A stretch of DNA of 64,000 nt from Heterocephalus glaber (Eukaryota; Chordata; Mammalia; Rodentia; Bathyergidae), in the NCBI RefSeq assembly GCF_000247695.1, contig NW_004624732.1, positions 24,777,348-24,841,347 of the forward strand, given 5' to 3'. Positions 52,347-64,000 of this stretch are shown here, one piece after another (the first letter of the stretch is position 1; every line of letters begins with the position of its first letter). Under the pieces are notes generated by a model, which saw only the letters and a list, made by a program, of their open reading frames with translations, ran no database searches and was not told where the DNA came from. The position numbers and the translations under genes were made by a program.

Positions 52347-52736
52347 TGTTATGGCTTGTGTCAGATGTCCCCTCAAAGGCTCCTGCAGTCATAGTCAGAG
52401 GTGGCTGGATGTAGAGTGTGTGATGCTGGGATTGATTCATGGTGCAATGATAGGCTCAAGGGCACTAGGATTAAGGCTGTAAATGCTACCCGCCGTAAGT
52501 AGCCTGGATAAGATATAAGGGAAAGAAAGAGCTTGGTCATCTCTTGCTTGCTTTGCTACCTTCTGCCTGCCATGAACTGTTTCTCCTCTGGGATACCTGT
52601 CTACTATGTCACCCTGCCTTGGAGCCAGCCAATTAGACTGAAACTTCCACAAACTGTGAGCTAAATAAACCTTTCTCCCTTTAACTTTGGCTGTTGGGTA
52701 TTTTGTCTGAGCAACAAGAGAAAAGCAACTAAGACA
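52347..52736 (+). repeat. MaLR (MST-like) solo LTR, exact 5-bp TSD
   Basis: Starts TGTTATGGCTTGTGTC and ends AAGCAACTAAGACA, with AACTGTGAGCTAAATAAACC before the end. CAAGG flanks both sides exactly (52342-52346, 52737-52741). It is 390 bp with no internal viral sequence. Confidence 0.85.
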
Positions 52737-53368
52737 CAAGGCAATTCCAGTTTTTATACCACTTTCTGTTACAGTCCAAATTAGGAACATCAAATATAAA
52801 TGAGGGTCATGAAGGACTCTCCTACCCAAAACAGCTCTCAAATATGAAGCAGCACAGGAAACAAACCCTAGGGTTTGTAAATGCTGCATAATTTAGAAGT
52901 GAAAACAGTGACACTATCTACCCAGTTGACCACTTTTTCCATTAGTATTGAAAGCTAACATACAGTCTTATTTCTGAGCATCTGACAACAAATTATTAAA
53001 TAGCTGTGGCAAGATTAACAACCTAAGGACTACACATATGAGTGTCTATGTGTGTGTGTACGTGTATAAAAGTATGTTCCCTGCAAGTACTCCTCTCTGT
53101 CCCCGAGTACCTACACACTGTCATTCCGATACAGCACAAGCCTTGCCCTGCTTGTAGCACACGTCAGGTGCACTGTGTGGCCAGAGAGGCTGTTTCTTAA
53201 CCACATGTGCATCTCCGAGGACTGCAACTCTGGCCACAATCCCTTAGAAATGCCCAGAAATGGCATAGTTGAATGTGGGAGTGTTTTAAGATAAAAAGGA
53301 GGACACACTTTAAACAATTTTCCTTTACACATACTATAGCACATTTCTGATCAACATTCCATTAAGGA

Positions 53369-53504
53369 ACCAGGCATGGTGGTGCACACCTGTAATCCCA
53401 GCACTCTGGAGGCTAAAGAATGAGGATCGCTGCAAGTTCAAGGCCAGCCAGGGGTATATAGTGAGCTATATAGTGAGACCCTGTCTCAAAAGAATAAACA
53501 CAAA
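53369..53504 (+). repeat. B1 SINE with 16-bp TSD
   Basis: CCAGGCATGGTGGTGCACAC and GTAATCCCAGCACTCTGG, with an internal GTGAGCTATATAGTGAG duplication. AACATTCCATTAAGGA is repeated at 53353-53368 and 53505-53520. Confidence 0.95.
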
Positions 53505-53998
53505 AACATTCCATTAAGGAGATGTTGTCTAGAAGAAAAGCATTAAAGTAGCAGTCTTCCCCAGAGGTTTTTCATGTGGTTTAATAATAAATGCTGTTAG
53601 CTACCAATGATAATAATAATAATTTAAAAATATACACTTGCCTGCACATATACACTCAGGAGCCAATGTGAAGAGACTAGTCAAGTGGAGCAATTAAAGA
53701 TTAATAAAGACTGCAATAGGTTGAAACATTAGGTCTGTTCTTAACAATATTTAAAAAGCACTGAACTGGTCATCTTTGGAAGAAACAAAATTCATTATTT
53801 TAAAAAATGGCAAATAAAGGGAAAGAATCAAAAATGCACAAATATCTTACTTCTCCTATATAAACTGTACTGTTGAGTAACCAAGTAATAGCTGAAGCAA
53901 CATTTGTCCTTTTAGAAATATTTTATGAAACCAATGAATGACATTATCTGGGTATCAACACTTTGCACCTACCTCCTGAGTTAAGAAATCTAGGCTCC

Positions 53999-54075
53999 AG
54001 GGCCGGGGATTTAGCTCAGCGGCTCTGCCACCTGCTGCGCAAGTGCAAGGTCCTGAGTTTGATCCCCAGTACCAA
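53999..54075 (+). repeat. ID SINE, young type, with 16-bp TSD
   Basis: GGGCCGGGGATTTAGCTCAG and GATCCCCAGTACCAAA. AAGAAATCTAGGCTCC is repeated at 53983-53998 and 54076-54091. Confidence 0.95.
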
Positions 54076-55624
54076 AAGAAATCTAGGCTCCGAGCACCAA
54101 AGGCAGCTAACATCACAAAAAAGAATATAACATGACCTGAGGGGCATCTTGAAAGGACATAACCAGCGAGTTGCCAGAAATGCTTCTAAATCTATGCACC
54201 AATTTACAAGAGCTACAGGGGCGCGGGACCGAATTACACACTTCTGCAGAGGCGCACCACCTCATATATACACTACAGGGAGCTTGATGAAACAAACCAG
54301 TTTTAACAAAAAAATTTCAAGCACTGAAGAGACATGAGGAGGGAACCCATAAACTAAGAGACCTAAGAGACTATCAATCCATTGTAACAGACCTTATTTG
54401 GGTCCTAATTTAAATAAACAAAATAAGAAAGCTGAGGAAATGTAAACATTAACTAGATCTGATAATATTAAGAAACTAGTTTTTAAAAATTTTTTAAACA
54501 TCATTGAACTGCATTACAAATGAATTTAAGTGGTATTAAAATTTCAAGGGAAAGAATAAGTCAAGCTACAGATGAAGTAAGATTAGGCATAAATGGATCA
54601 CTGATGCTGATCTGATAGAGACAAAGCAACTTCATATACTGATCTCTGTATTTTTTATATGTCTGAAAATCCCCCATTAAAAAGAAAGACAAGGCAAATC
54701 AGCTCATACGTCCCAGGGGACTTATTGGGAAAATAAGTGCATATGACATTGACACAAAAACGACATAAAAAGCCAAGCAAGGAAGGAGGCTGAAGATGGG
54801 CTGAACTCAGGGGCAGCTGGAACCCAAACTCTGGAGGCTGCCAGGACTGGGGCTGTTTCCCCCATGTGCTGGCTCTGTCTCTCTCCTTTTTGCTGTACAT
54901 CAGCTTTCACCACTTGGCAAAAAGCAGAGCTGCCAATTTGTAAAATGTGGTGGCCTGCAGACATTTTTTGTTTTCTCACACAGTGCTTTAAAAATTGATT
55001 GAGTTATTAACATTTTTAAAAGGAAGATTTTACATACAAGCCCAAATTTCTGGCATCCCTTAAAAAATCAGAATTCTGACATTCTATTGCAGTGCCAGCA
55101 ATCAGCTATTAGTGGGGAGGGCTATTCTTTCTAAAAGGGGCTGGTGCTCTCTACAGCCCTTGGGGGCCCAGACTCCTACCTGCTCATCCACAGGCTGGCA
55201 GGTGGACCCAGCCCTCTCAAGTCTCATACACAGACCCTCACTGGGGTCAAGGGTGATCCTAGTCAGGTTCCCCTTCCTTTGTGTAACTGCTATTATCATC
55301 AGCAAGAGGGACTATTTTTATATGCACTGACTGACATGCATGACTCAGTTTCCATGTTTATAAAAATAAGGAAGTTGAATTAAATGCTCTAAGTGCCCTT
55401 TTAATTTCTGGATTTTTTTCCCCTAAAATTAGATGGACAAAACTATTCAAACTGGCACTATCACGTGGGTAAGGAATTTGTTTTAGGCATTTCTGCTCCC
55501 TAGTGAATACTTCTTAATCTGCCCTCCCCCCCAGCACAGATTAACAAAAATAAATGAAGTGAACTAACACTAAACACAGAAGTTTTGAAGTCTCTTACCG
55601 GAAGCATCCCGCTTCTGGCCCATG

Positions 55625-55900
55625 CTTCTATGCACGTCACTCCTTATGCTAGAACTGCTCCTCCTGCTCAAGAAGGATCATCTGTAATTTGACACTCAGC
55701 TGAAATATTTCCTCTGTCACCTACCTGCGACCCATGGGCAGCTACCCATCCAGTCTTAGAGACTCCCACATCTGTCAACACCACTCTTGCTGCCCTTAAG
55801 AGAAGCTAGTGATTTCATCCTACATAAGGTCTGTCACGCTGCCCATTCACCTAAGGATGGCCTGTGCACCTGGTACCTGGGAGATGCTCAATACTGGGGG
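55625..55900 (+). repeat. L2-like LINE fragment
   Basis: GACACTCAGCTGAAATATTT then CCTCTGTCACCTACCTGC resembles the L2 3' region. Diverged. Confidence 0.4.
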
Positions 55901-56224
55901 GAGAAAACTGGAGCTGCTGGTGTTCTCCATCTGGGTTTGAGGCTTCAGAAGGACAAGTGGTAACTGGTAGGTAAGCTTTGAAATATTCATTCACTTATCT
56001 GGTGACTTGCCTGGAGTATACAGCAAGAAGAAATGGTGAGAGTAATTTCCAAGTTCCAATTTTTTTTAATATAGTTATTTCTGAAATAAAGTCCTCTCCT
56101 ACCATAACCCTACCCAACATGGAATCTGGGGATGCCAGCCTTCGAGAGATCTACTAATTCATACCCTTGCTCTGCATTCCCTTCTGTGGCAAAGGCAGCC
56201 TAAGAGACACCTCTCCACAGCTGC

Positions 56225-56375
56225 AGATCTGACCTGGCACTAGTGTACATGTTGCACATTCTCACACACAGCTTGTGTAACTTGCCTACAGTCACCCAGT
56301 GACAGCAAGGCTGGGACTGGGACCTCAGCACTCTGGGGTTTAAGATGCACACTCTGAGCCATGACACTGTCAGTG
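56225..56375 (-). repeat. MIR SINE
   Basis: CTACAGTCACCCAGTGACAG, CAAGGCTGGGACTGGGACCT and GCACACTCTGAGCCATGAC follow reverse MIR order. Confidence 0.6.
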
Positions 56376-56599
56376 GATTGGGGCAGGGTGCAGAAGCCCT
56401 TCAAATAGGGCATGAAATACTGAAATTTATTTCAAGGATGCAGACCTATGGGTCGGAAAACTTAAAGAGGTAAAAAAAAAATGAATAAGGAACATATAGC
56501 ATAAGTTCTAAAACAAAGATCTAGGGGAAAAGGCACAACAAAAAGTAGTTACATACATCTAGAAGAGCTGAAAGCAAGGACCTGAGCAGATAGGTCCAA

Positions 56600-57245
56600 C
56601 CCATGCTCATATTAGCATTCACAATACCCAAGTGTCAATCAACAGACAAATGAAACATGGCCTGTAAATATAATAGAGTATTAATCAACCTTAAAAAGGA
56701 AAGACATCTGGCACATACTACAGCAGGGGTGAGCCTGAGGCCATTATTCTGATTTAATAAGCAAGACATTGTATGACTCCATTGACATGAAGTTCCTAGA
56801 ACAAATTCAAGAAAGAAAGTAGATGGTGGATGCCAGGGGCTGGGGGGGAAGAGAGAACCCAGGAGTTGGTGTTTATTGGGTACAAGGTTTCCACTGAGAA
56901 AATGAAAAAGATTTCCCCTTCCCCTGCCCTCCCTTCGACCCTTCCACCCCTCCCTATTTACAAAGACTTTGCTCCCATTTTTTCCTTTTCTCATATTAAT
57001 TCCATGGGGAAAAAAATAAGACCAAGACATATTATGTAAAGGTACAAATTCCCAATGATGAATGTCATTATATTGTATACCTAAAATGTACCGATAAAAT
57101 TAATTAAAAAAAAAGAAACGAAAAAGTTTTAGAAATGGATGGATATCATGATGGTCGAAAACCAATGTAAATGTACTTAATGCTGCTGAAATATGCACAC
57201 AAAAAGTCATAATAGTAAACGTTATGCTTTATCACAATTTTTTAC
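56600..57245 (+). mobile_element. Old L1 (L1M-type) 3' end, interrupted
   Basis: CAAGTGTCAATCAACAGACA, GCCAGGGGCTGGGGG and, after the interruption, GATGGATATCATGATGG and ATGTACTTAATGCTGCTGAA are the two halves of one L1M 3' end. A younger L1 sits between them at 56911-57114. Confidence 0.75.
56911..57114 (+). mobile_element. Young L1 3' end with 5' inversion (twin priming)
   Basis: 57004-57114 is the L1 3' UTR in plus orientation (TGTATACCTAAAATGTACCG then poly(A)). 56911-57003 is the adjacent pyrimidine tract in the opposite orientation (CCCTTCCCCTGCCCTCCC). This head-to-head layout is the twin-priming signature. The target GAAAATGAAAAAG (56898-56910) is repeated as GAAACGAAAAAG (57115-57126). 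Confidence 0.8.
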
Positions 57246-57504
57246 AAATTAGTTATATATCAACAATAGTGTAAAACAGGAGGGAGAACATTAGACTTGA
57301 AGTCTGAAGTCTATCACAGGAAGCCAATGGTTTGGTTATTTACTATTTCTTGGCATCAGTCTAATCTATGAAATATAGAGGATAGCTCTCTCCTCAGATC
57401 CCACCAGCCCTTCCCTCTGCAAGGTCCCATCGCCTCCACCCTGCCACACTGAGGACCAAGCTTCTGGCACATGAACCTTCAAAGAGCAATGTGTGCCCAA
57501 ACCA

Positions 57505-57665
57505 TTATACTACTGCTTCTCAAGCTCCAATGCAGACAAAGATGGACAGGGAATCTTGTTAAAATACAGGCTCAGGTCTGGAGCAGAGCCCAAGGTTCTG
57601 CACCACCAACCTATCTCAGGAGAGGTTCCGGGACACAGTGCACATTCTGAGGAGCAAAGGCCTGA
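57505..57665 (+). mobile_element. MER5-like Charlie remnant
   Basis: GAATCTTGTTAAAATACAGG, CTGGAGCAGAGCCCAAGGTT and CACATTCTGAGGAGCAAAGG follow MER5A order in diverged form. Confidence 0.55.
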
Positions 57666-57889
57666 GTTTCCTTTCCTCCACACTCTACAAAATCCATTCC
57701 AATCTGACTTGCTCAACATAACTGTGTAGAAGCTGATATTGTCAAGGCCACTGCAAGCTTATGTAGCCAGTTTCAATAAGAACTTTTCTGTTTCTCCTCT
57801 CCAACCCCTGCCCCTTTTTAAATGAGCAGAGCAGCTGTGATAAAGCTGGCCTGGAAAGGAGAAGGGCCCTAGGAGGTCAATATAAAGAG

Positions 57890-58570
57890 CCCTCTTGGCA
57901 ATGTCCTCCTTGCCCCACCGGCTTCTAAAGCAGATATTCTCCCCCAGGGTTTATTGCTTCTGGAGTGCCATCTTCCTGGCTTCTAAATGTCAGTCAGGCC
58001 CACACCCCTCTCCATTCTCTCTAGGTGACAGATCCATCCCAGTAGCTTTCCATGCAGCTTCCAAACCGCCTCCTGCTGCCCTTCCCCACTTAGCTGTCTC
58101 ACAAGAATCTCAAACTCATGATTCTTCACCCTTGAAACTGCTTTCTCCACTGTCCATACCCCATCTAACAGCTACTAAAGTACCTAGGAGTATCCAAGTC
58201 ATTTCTAAAGCCAGAAACCTTGGAGCTATTTTTCATCCCCTTTCCCTGCCTAACTCAATTTATGACCAGTTCCGCTAATTCCATCTCCAAATGCCTTTCT
58301 ACTTCCTCTACCTTCTCTGCAACACCCAAGTCCCAGCCATAGCTTCCTAGCACCTCACTGCCACCTTACTTCCTAGCAACCATTGTCCACACTGCCCCTG
58401 ACATGAATTTTCTAAAAACGCAAATGACCATGGGCTCCACTCTAATGGCTCGCCATGAATAAAATCCAAATCCTCCACTGACCAACACCTTTGCTGGGCC
58501 AGCCTTCCCTTCTTACAGCCCCATGAATACGCCAAGCACGCTCTACCTACTTCCCTCTCATGCCACATTA
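57890..58570 (+). repeat. L2 LINE fragment
   Basis: TTTTCTAAAAACGCAAATGA, CCATGGGCTCCACTCTAATG and GAATAAAATCCAAATCCTCC are the conserved L2 stretch. Frames are broken. Confidence 0.65.
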
Positions 58571-58840
58571 AGGAAGACCTGAAGCAAAAGAGAGACGAAA
58601 CAGTCAAGGAACCAAAGACAGTCCTGTGTGGCTCACTGGAACAGAGAGAAAGAGGTGGACCCTGGTGTAAGCTAAGACAGGAAAGATAAGCAAGAGTTGG
58701 ATCATTCGAGGACCAGACCCCCACCAAGCTTAGGAATGTTAGACTCCTTACTGACAAGGCTTGGGAGCTAACAATGGGTGACATCATCAGGCCTGTGTGC
58801 TGAAAAGATCACTCTGACTAGAGTAGAAAATCACCCACAG

Positions 58841-58932
58841 AGGGCCAGGGATTTAGCTCAGTGGTTCCACTGCCTGCATAGAAAGTGCAAGGACCAGAGT
58901 TCGATCCCGGGTACCAAAAAAAAAAAGAAAAA
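58841..58932 (+). repeat. ID SINE, young type, with short TSD
   Basis: AGGGCCAGGGATTTAGCTCA, GTTCGATCCCGGGTACC and poly(A). CACCCACAG is repeated at 58832-58840 and 58933-58941. Confidence 0.9.
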
Positions 58933-59680
58933 CACCCACAGGGACCAAGAGCAGATGTGGGAGTTGCAGCAAGCCAGCAGCAATGACAGCTTAGACAAGG
59001 AGGGTGACAGAGGACATGGGAGAAATGGCTAGATCTTAGAACAATTAGCATGTTTAAAAATGGAAGCAGTTACTGAATGAACAGATATAATCTGAGTTTT
59101 TTTAAAAGCTCAATATGCAAGTATTACTAGAAGCATCTCATTGGCAGAAATTTGTTCCTAACTACAGGACAGCTGATCGACAATAAATGGCCACCAATCC
59201 TTTTCTGTGGAAAGACGGAGGGGGATAGTGGAAAAGGTAGGATAAAACAAAAGAAACAAAGATATTAGCTCATAAATTAGGGCAGCGCATGGGGAAAGGG
59301 CCAAAACTAGGAAGCAGAAGAAATGCAAATTGTGCTGACTTTTCAACTCTGCCTGATGGTGACTCCAACAATCTTCAACTGGGTTGGGAAGAACAAAAGC
59401 GAGTCTCACAATTTAATATGATTGATGTGATTTTCTGTTATAAATACGCTTCATTCAAATTCATTCAAAGGTTATTTGTTTCATGAAAATATTAGAATAA
59501 CAGAATTTTTTTTTAGAGATGAAAGGAAATGTAGAGGTTATTTACCCAGGCTTCAGCCTCAGGAGTTCTAAACTCTTCTTTCCACCTGTAGACACTCAGG
59601 AAGATTTCACCTGGACGCTAAAAAATTAAAGTCTTTCTACCCAGGCAGGTCATTAAAATGTGTGAGCTCCAAGAAAGAAC

Positions 59681-59772
59681 TGGGGCCAGGGATTTAGCTC
59701 AGTGGTGCCACCACCTGCCTCGAAAGCACAAGGTCCTGAGTTCAATGCCCAATACCAAAAAAAAAAAAAAGA
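59681..59772 (+). repeat. ID SINE, young type
   Basis: GGGGCCAGGGATTTAGCTCA, GCCACCACCTGCCTCGAAAG, then TACC and poly(A). Confidence 0.9.
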
Positions 59773-60264
59773 AATGAAGAACCATTAGGCAAAAAAACCC
59801 CACCTCCCAACCATTAAAAATAATAGGAGGGAGGGAGGCTTTAATTTCTCCAAAATTTTTCAGCTACTTTGCAAGTGAGCTTTATTTTTAAGAATACACA
59901 GATCATTAATGATATTATAAGCTGTTTTCAAGGAGATAACTTTGGCAATAATTTTGTACCAATTTGTTTTTGGGTTAAAAAATTCAGCTGTTCCATTTGG
60001 TTTAGGGACCAGCAAGATTTAAATTTCTAATTTCCAAAGCTACTGCATATTTGGCTAATTAAATTTAGCATCTGACAATTCAAACCAGAACAAAGAACAA
60101 AGTTTCAAGTATAATATCTAAAGTTTCTAAAAACAGCAAAAACTCCAGCTGTGTCTTAATCTCTTACATACTATACTAAGTATCTTAAAGATCTTCTCAA
60201 TAATATCTGATCTAAACCTTACCAAAAAAAAAAAGTGGTTAGCTAGTCTCCAAGAATGCCAATG

Positions 60265-60680
60265 GTGTTTCCGGTCGTCCTTCTCCACACCATACCAGGT
60301 TTGGTCTATGCACTGGTGGTCTATGCAATAGTAAGTCACTTCCAAGACTAGATACCAAGGCAGCGCAGCTCCTATCCTGATCATTACCCTGTTCTCTCTC
60401 TCTCTCCCCCAGGCCATTAGCTGTGGAGAGGAGGTCAGCTGCCATCTTTCGAAGCAGCCCTGGGGAGAGGCTCTCACATCTTGTGGACTGAGGCCTCCAG
60501 CCAACAGCCATGCAAGTGCACCATTTTGGAAGCAGATCCTCAGCCCCAGTCCAGCCTTCCAATGACTGCAGCTCAGGAGGGACCCACCAAAGCACCAGGC
60601 TAAGTTTCCTAACTTCAGAAACGGTGCTGTTTAAAGCTGCTAAATTTAGGGAAATTTGTTACACAACAATAGAAAGTTCA
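60265..60680 (+). repeat. MLT1-like MaLR LTR
   Basis: CAGCTGCCATCTTTCGAAGC, GCCTCCAGCCAACAGCCATG, TTTTGGAAGCAGATCCTCAG and GTTACACAACAATAGAAAG are in MLT1 LTR order. A CT repeat lies at 60392-60406. Confidence 0.7.
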
Positions 60681-60944
60681 CTGAGAAGGCAGATCAACTT
60701 TAGAGGTAGCCAGCCACAGAAGCCAAACAATTGTATGTCCTTCAACTCATGCCAGTCACTAAGTAAAATTATACAGTTTGGAATATCTTAATTTTGACCA
60801 GGCCTAGCTTGCCATGTCAATTACCAATCCAGTGGACTTAAAATATGCTGTAAGTTATCCACAAAGCAATTCAACAACATATTAGATATTATCAATTAAT
60901 GGCACCTTTTTCTGCATTTATATTTTAATTTTTAAAAACACCTC

Positions 60945-61022
60945 TTGGCTTGGGAGTGTAGCTCAATGGTAGAGCACTTGCCTAGCCGGAATGAAGCCCT
61001 GGATTCCACCCAGCACCCCAAG
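60945..61022 (+). repeat. ID SINE, older type
   Basis: GGCTTGGGAGTGTAGCTCAA and TGGTAGAGCACTTGCCTAGC, ancestral core. Confidence 0.8.
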
Positions 61023-61529
61023 ACTATCATGAAGAAAACTCTCAAGAGGACACTCAGGAAAATTGTAAGGAGCCATTTTTCTTTAAAGTGCCAAACTTGA
61101 AGTTGAGACCTAGCTGGTATTTTGTAGTTGTCACAGTATCCACATATACCTCTGCTCTTTGACACTGAGCTTCCACATACTCTACATCTTTCTTTCCGCT
61201 CTTGCTATCCAGAAGCTCATACATATGCCCTCTCACCTGTTGGCTCGGCTACTGTTTGGAATACCTAAGAATACATCCACACATACATCCCTGTTTCTAT
61301 TCCTAGGTACCAAAAGAACTGAGGAGCTAAAGGAGACAGCTCATAGTCAAATCTCCAAGGCCAGATGTTTACATTTCAGTTAGATCAATGAGTAATTGAT
61401 GCTTAAGGATGGTTTCTCTCCTCCTCCTCACCATAACCGATCACCTAATTAAGGAAGTGGTCCATTCTCTCCAACACACTGTTCTCTCTGATCAAACATT
61501 AAGACTTCTCAACAACATGCATCATTTAA

Positions 61530-61550
61530 ACAACAACAACAACAACAACA
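61530..61550. repeat. (AAC)7 microsatellite
   Basis: Seven uninterrupted CAA/AAC units. Confidence 0.95.
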
Positions 61551-61601
61551 AAAACCACTCAAGTGTCTTGCATGTCTAACAGCAGGAGCTGTTTAAAAGT
61601 A

Positions 61602-61836
61602 CAGTAACTCGGGCCGGGGATTTAGCTCAAGTGGTTCCCCAGCCTGCCTCGAAAGCACAAGGTCCTGAGTTCACTCCCTGGTACCAAAAAGAAAAGTACA
61701 GTAACTCCCCGACTTACGAACATTCGAGTTGCAAACCTTCACAGGTGTACTGTATAAGACTCAGTGTTGGCTCACAAACAAATCTGACTTATAATTCTCC
61801 CGAAAGAGAACTCATTCATAAGTTGGGGACTTACTG
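61602..61836. mobile_element. Tigger-like MITE, split by an ID insertion
   Basis: The core 61699-61836 has ends CAGTAACTCCCCGACTTACG and, on the other strand, CAGTAAGTCCCCAACTTATG, with TA on both sides. A second copy of its left tip at 61602-61610 was made by the ID's target duplication. The original element is about 138 bp. Confidence 0.82.
61611..61691 (+). repeat. ID SINE, young type, inside a MITE tip
   Basis: GGGCCGGGGATTTAGCTCAA, CCCTGGTACC and an A-rich tail. AAAAGTACAGTAACTC is repeated at 61595-61610 and 61692-61707 and includes the MITE's left end. Confidence 0.95.
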
Positions 61837-62408
61837 TAATTGGAGCCAATGAAAAATGGGACTCTTGTATTTTATCTTGAGACCAATTATACTGAAAACC
61901 TTCTGAGAGAGTTCACCAAGATCTCTTCCAAGCCTGGAGTTCTAGACTGTTACTCTGTCTCAAACCTAGCTTTCAGAAAAGGTCCCCAGTGATATTTCTG
62001 ACTTCCATAAATTAGACAAGAATTTAGTAATCAATGCAAGAGGTGGGGTGGTTGAGTTAAGGTACAAAGGATTATCTTGATTCTCAGGTTTAAAATTTTT
62101 CACGAAGTCTCAAACCATCTTCAGCCAAGGCAAGAACCTTGAAGAATTTCAAGGCAAGAATTTAGAATATTTCTACTTTTCCTGCAACCTCTTCAGATCC
62201 CACTGACAGTTCTAATTCTTGTATTTCTGTCTCGATATATCTAAGTCTCATTTTCCCAAAAGATATCCAGTAACTCATATCCACACTTTTTCCATACAAA
62301 AGCCTAGGAAAATGCTTACTCTTCGGGCACAGGAAAATCTCACTGGGATCTCAGATAAGAGTATCCACTGTTTCCAAAGGAAATAATATGAATAGAAAAG
62401 GAAGGAAA

Positions 62409-62490
62409 GGGGCTGAGGGTCCAGCTCAGTGGTAGATTAAATGCTTAGCATGTGCAAGGCTCTGGGTTGATCATCAGCACCAAAAGCATA
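62409..62490 (+). repeat. ID SINE, older type
   Basis: GGGCTGAGGGTCCAGCTCAG, TGGTAGATTAAATGCTTAGC and GATCATCAGCACCAAAAG. Confidence 0.75.
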
Positions 62491-62654
62491 AAAGGGAAGG
62501 AAAGAAAGACTCAGATGTGGTCAGAATAAAGCACATAGCTAATACAACTAAAACCACCCTCAAGGGATGTGTATCCTTGGCTTCTTCTTACTTTTGAGAC
62601 TCAGCTTTCTTTCTGGTACTATGACGAATTCCTAAGGAATTTAAAAAGAAGATA

Positions 62655-62709
62655 GGCTGGGCTGGTAATGTAGCTCAGAGCTTCCTTAGCATGCATTAAT
62701 CCCCAGCAC
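62655..62709 (+). repeat. Truncated old ID SINE
   Basis: GGCTGGGCTGGTAATGTAGC and ATTAATCCCCAGCAC with a deleted middle. Confidence 0.6.
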
Positions 62710-63000
62710 AGCTCACAGTTGGCTCACAGTTGGGGAGGTTTCAGTCCATGGTCAATTGGCCTGTGGTGAGCAGCACATCGTGAAGGAGCAAGCTGCTCAT
62801 GGTGGCCAGGAAACAGAGAGAGATAGGAAGGAGTCAGGTCCCCAATATCCTCTCAAGGGCACATCCCAGTGAGCTAATTCTCCCCCTAGGTCCCACCTCT
62901 TAAAAGTTCTAATGTCTCCCAACAGCACCACAGGACGGTGACTGGCCCTTGACACACAGGCCCCTGGTGAACACTTATCCAAACCACAGCACTGGGCCCA
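62710..63000 (-). repeat. MaLR-like LTR
   Basis: GAGGTTTCAGTCCATGGTCA, GGAGCAAGCTGCTCATGGTG, GGTCCCCAATATCCTCTCAA and CTAGGTCCCACCTCTTAAAA; same type as the copy at 42.3-42.6 kb. Confidence 0.6.
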
Positions 63001-63009
63001 CTACCACAA

Positions 63010-63160
63010 GTAACACCTTAAGTGCTCCCTATTTCACTTATTATTAACAATGAGGATAAACATTATCACCTTCTTCAGCTGACTCTGAAGGCTCAAGATC
63101 ACACTACTAATAAAGTTCTAGAACCAGCACCGAGGCTATGTATTCAAACCCCACCTCTCG
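63010..63160 (-). repeat. MIR SINE fragment
   Basis: CAAGATCACACTACTAATAA and GAACCAGCACCGAGGCTATG follow reverse MIR order, diverged. Confidence 0.45.
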
Positions 63161-64000
63161 TCCTTTCCAATATTCAGCATCGCTTTTCTTGGTTACCCCA
63201 TTTCTGAGAACCTTGATACTCTGTTTTTATTGCTCCAGGTTTAAGGAACACTGCCTGGTCTTGTTTTGGGGTTTGACATCCAAGAATCCTGTTGCTCTGC
63301 TTAGAAGTTTGGTCATTCGCACATCTAAAAGATGCTATCCCCTCCAATAATCGGTGCCCACTATCCATCCCTAAAAGTTGACATGAAGAAATGAGGTTAG
63401 GAAACCAGGACAGAGCAGAAAGTTCTCTGTTCTACAAGAACTGAAGCCAAGCCACAGACAACTCAAATGAACAATCAGCCAAGTCTCTTTCATTGACCAT
63501 TCTAAGTCAGTCCACCTGACAGGGACACCCCACCACCACCACCATTTCTCCAGAAAATGCGCGCACAGAGAAGGACACTACACCGACAGGCAGGCTGGAC
63601 ACAGCGATTTCTGCGATCAGCAGTTCTGAACCAACCCCAGACACCTAAAGAGGGCAGAAAAAGACCAGTTAAAGCCACCGGACTTCCTCTGAACGCCAAT
63701 TTCGGAGCAAGCAAGTCCCTGTTGGAAAGGAACTGGGGGAGGGGAAGGGAGTCCTTTGCAAGACAGGACTAAACCAAACAACGTAAAGAAAAAAAAACTT
63801 TTAGAATTGGGCCCCAGGTCACCCCAAGTACAAGTTCCTACGGTAACAATAAGTTTTTGCAACACTTTATCACTTATCTTACCCGAAGCGGGGACTAAAG
63901 GGACTGAGGAAGTAGAGCGGGAGGCCCAAAAGGCCAGGAAGTGGAAGCAGTGGCCATTTGTGGGAAAGGGAAGAAGCAGCCACCAGGGAGAAGAGGTGGC

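Noticed and set aside
63500..64000. RALB promoter or CpG island at the window edge
   Set aside because: CpGs are sparse and scattered; no island-like density or recognisable first exon with a donor could be supported.

Overview
The window looks like nuclear DNA from a placental mammal, most likely a rodent outside the mouse/rat group. It has a low density of coding sequence, long introns, AT-rich unique sequence and many interspersed repeats. These include tRNA-derived ID SINEs, 7SL-derived B1 SINEs and fused B1-ID elements, together with old mammalian MIR, L2, L1M, MaLR, Tigger and hAT-Charlie copies. ID and B1 together point to Rodentia. The youngest ID type here has a variant core (reading TGGTTCTGCCACCTGCCTCG and ending in GGTACC plus A's) that I do not associate with mouse or rat. 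A beaver-like (castorimorph) or hystricomorph rodent is my best guess, at low confidence.

One protein-coding gene is present: RALB, a Ras-family small GTPase, on the minus strand. All four coding exons are found with canonical splice sites and correct phases: 42899-43012 (residues 1-38), 36682-36890 (39-107 and part of 108), 32078-32255 (rest of 108 to 167) and 28858-28977 (168-206 and stop). Joined they give 621 nt and 206 residues, the family's normal length, with no frameshift. The 3' UTR runs leftward from 28857, with candidate poly(A) signals at 27474-27479, 27386-27391 and 26721-26726. The promoter and first non-coding exon are not recognisable here. Sequence right of 43025 is probably intron 1, and the real CpG-island promoter is expected beyond 64000.

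Layout: 1 to about 26700 is intergenic, downstream of RALB. I see no gene there, only MaLR LTRs, MIR/L2, Tigger and Charlie remnants, SINEs and simple repeats. About 26700-43024 is the RALB 3' UTR, exons and introns 2-4, with SINE, L1, Tigger and LTR insertions in the introns. 43025-64000 is probable intron 1, dense in repeats. It includes a stacked insertion site at 46.7-48.4 kb (a Tigger-like transposon carrying a retrocopied mRNA tail, with an L1 at its right edge), a Tigger-like MITE at 50.8 kb, a second MITE split by an ID element at 61.6 kb, and a twin-primed L1 inside an older L1 at 56.9 kb.

I found no evidence of a previously undescribed biological system. The notable content is a complete RALB coding set plus a readable record of retroposition, with many target-site duplications visible by eye. 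Repeat family names come from recalled consensus features, not a database search, so subfamily assignments are tentative.
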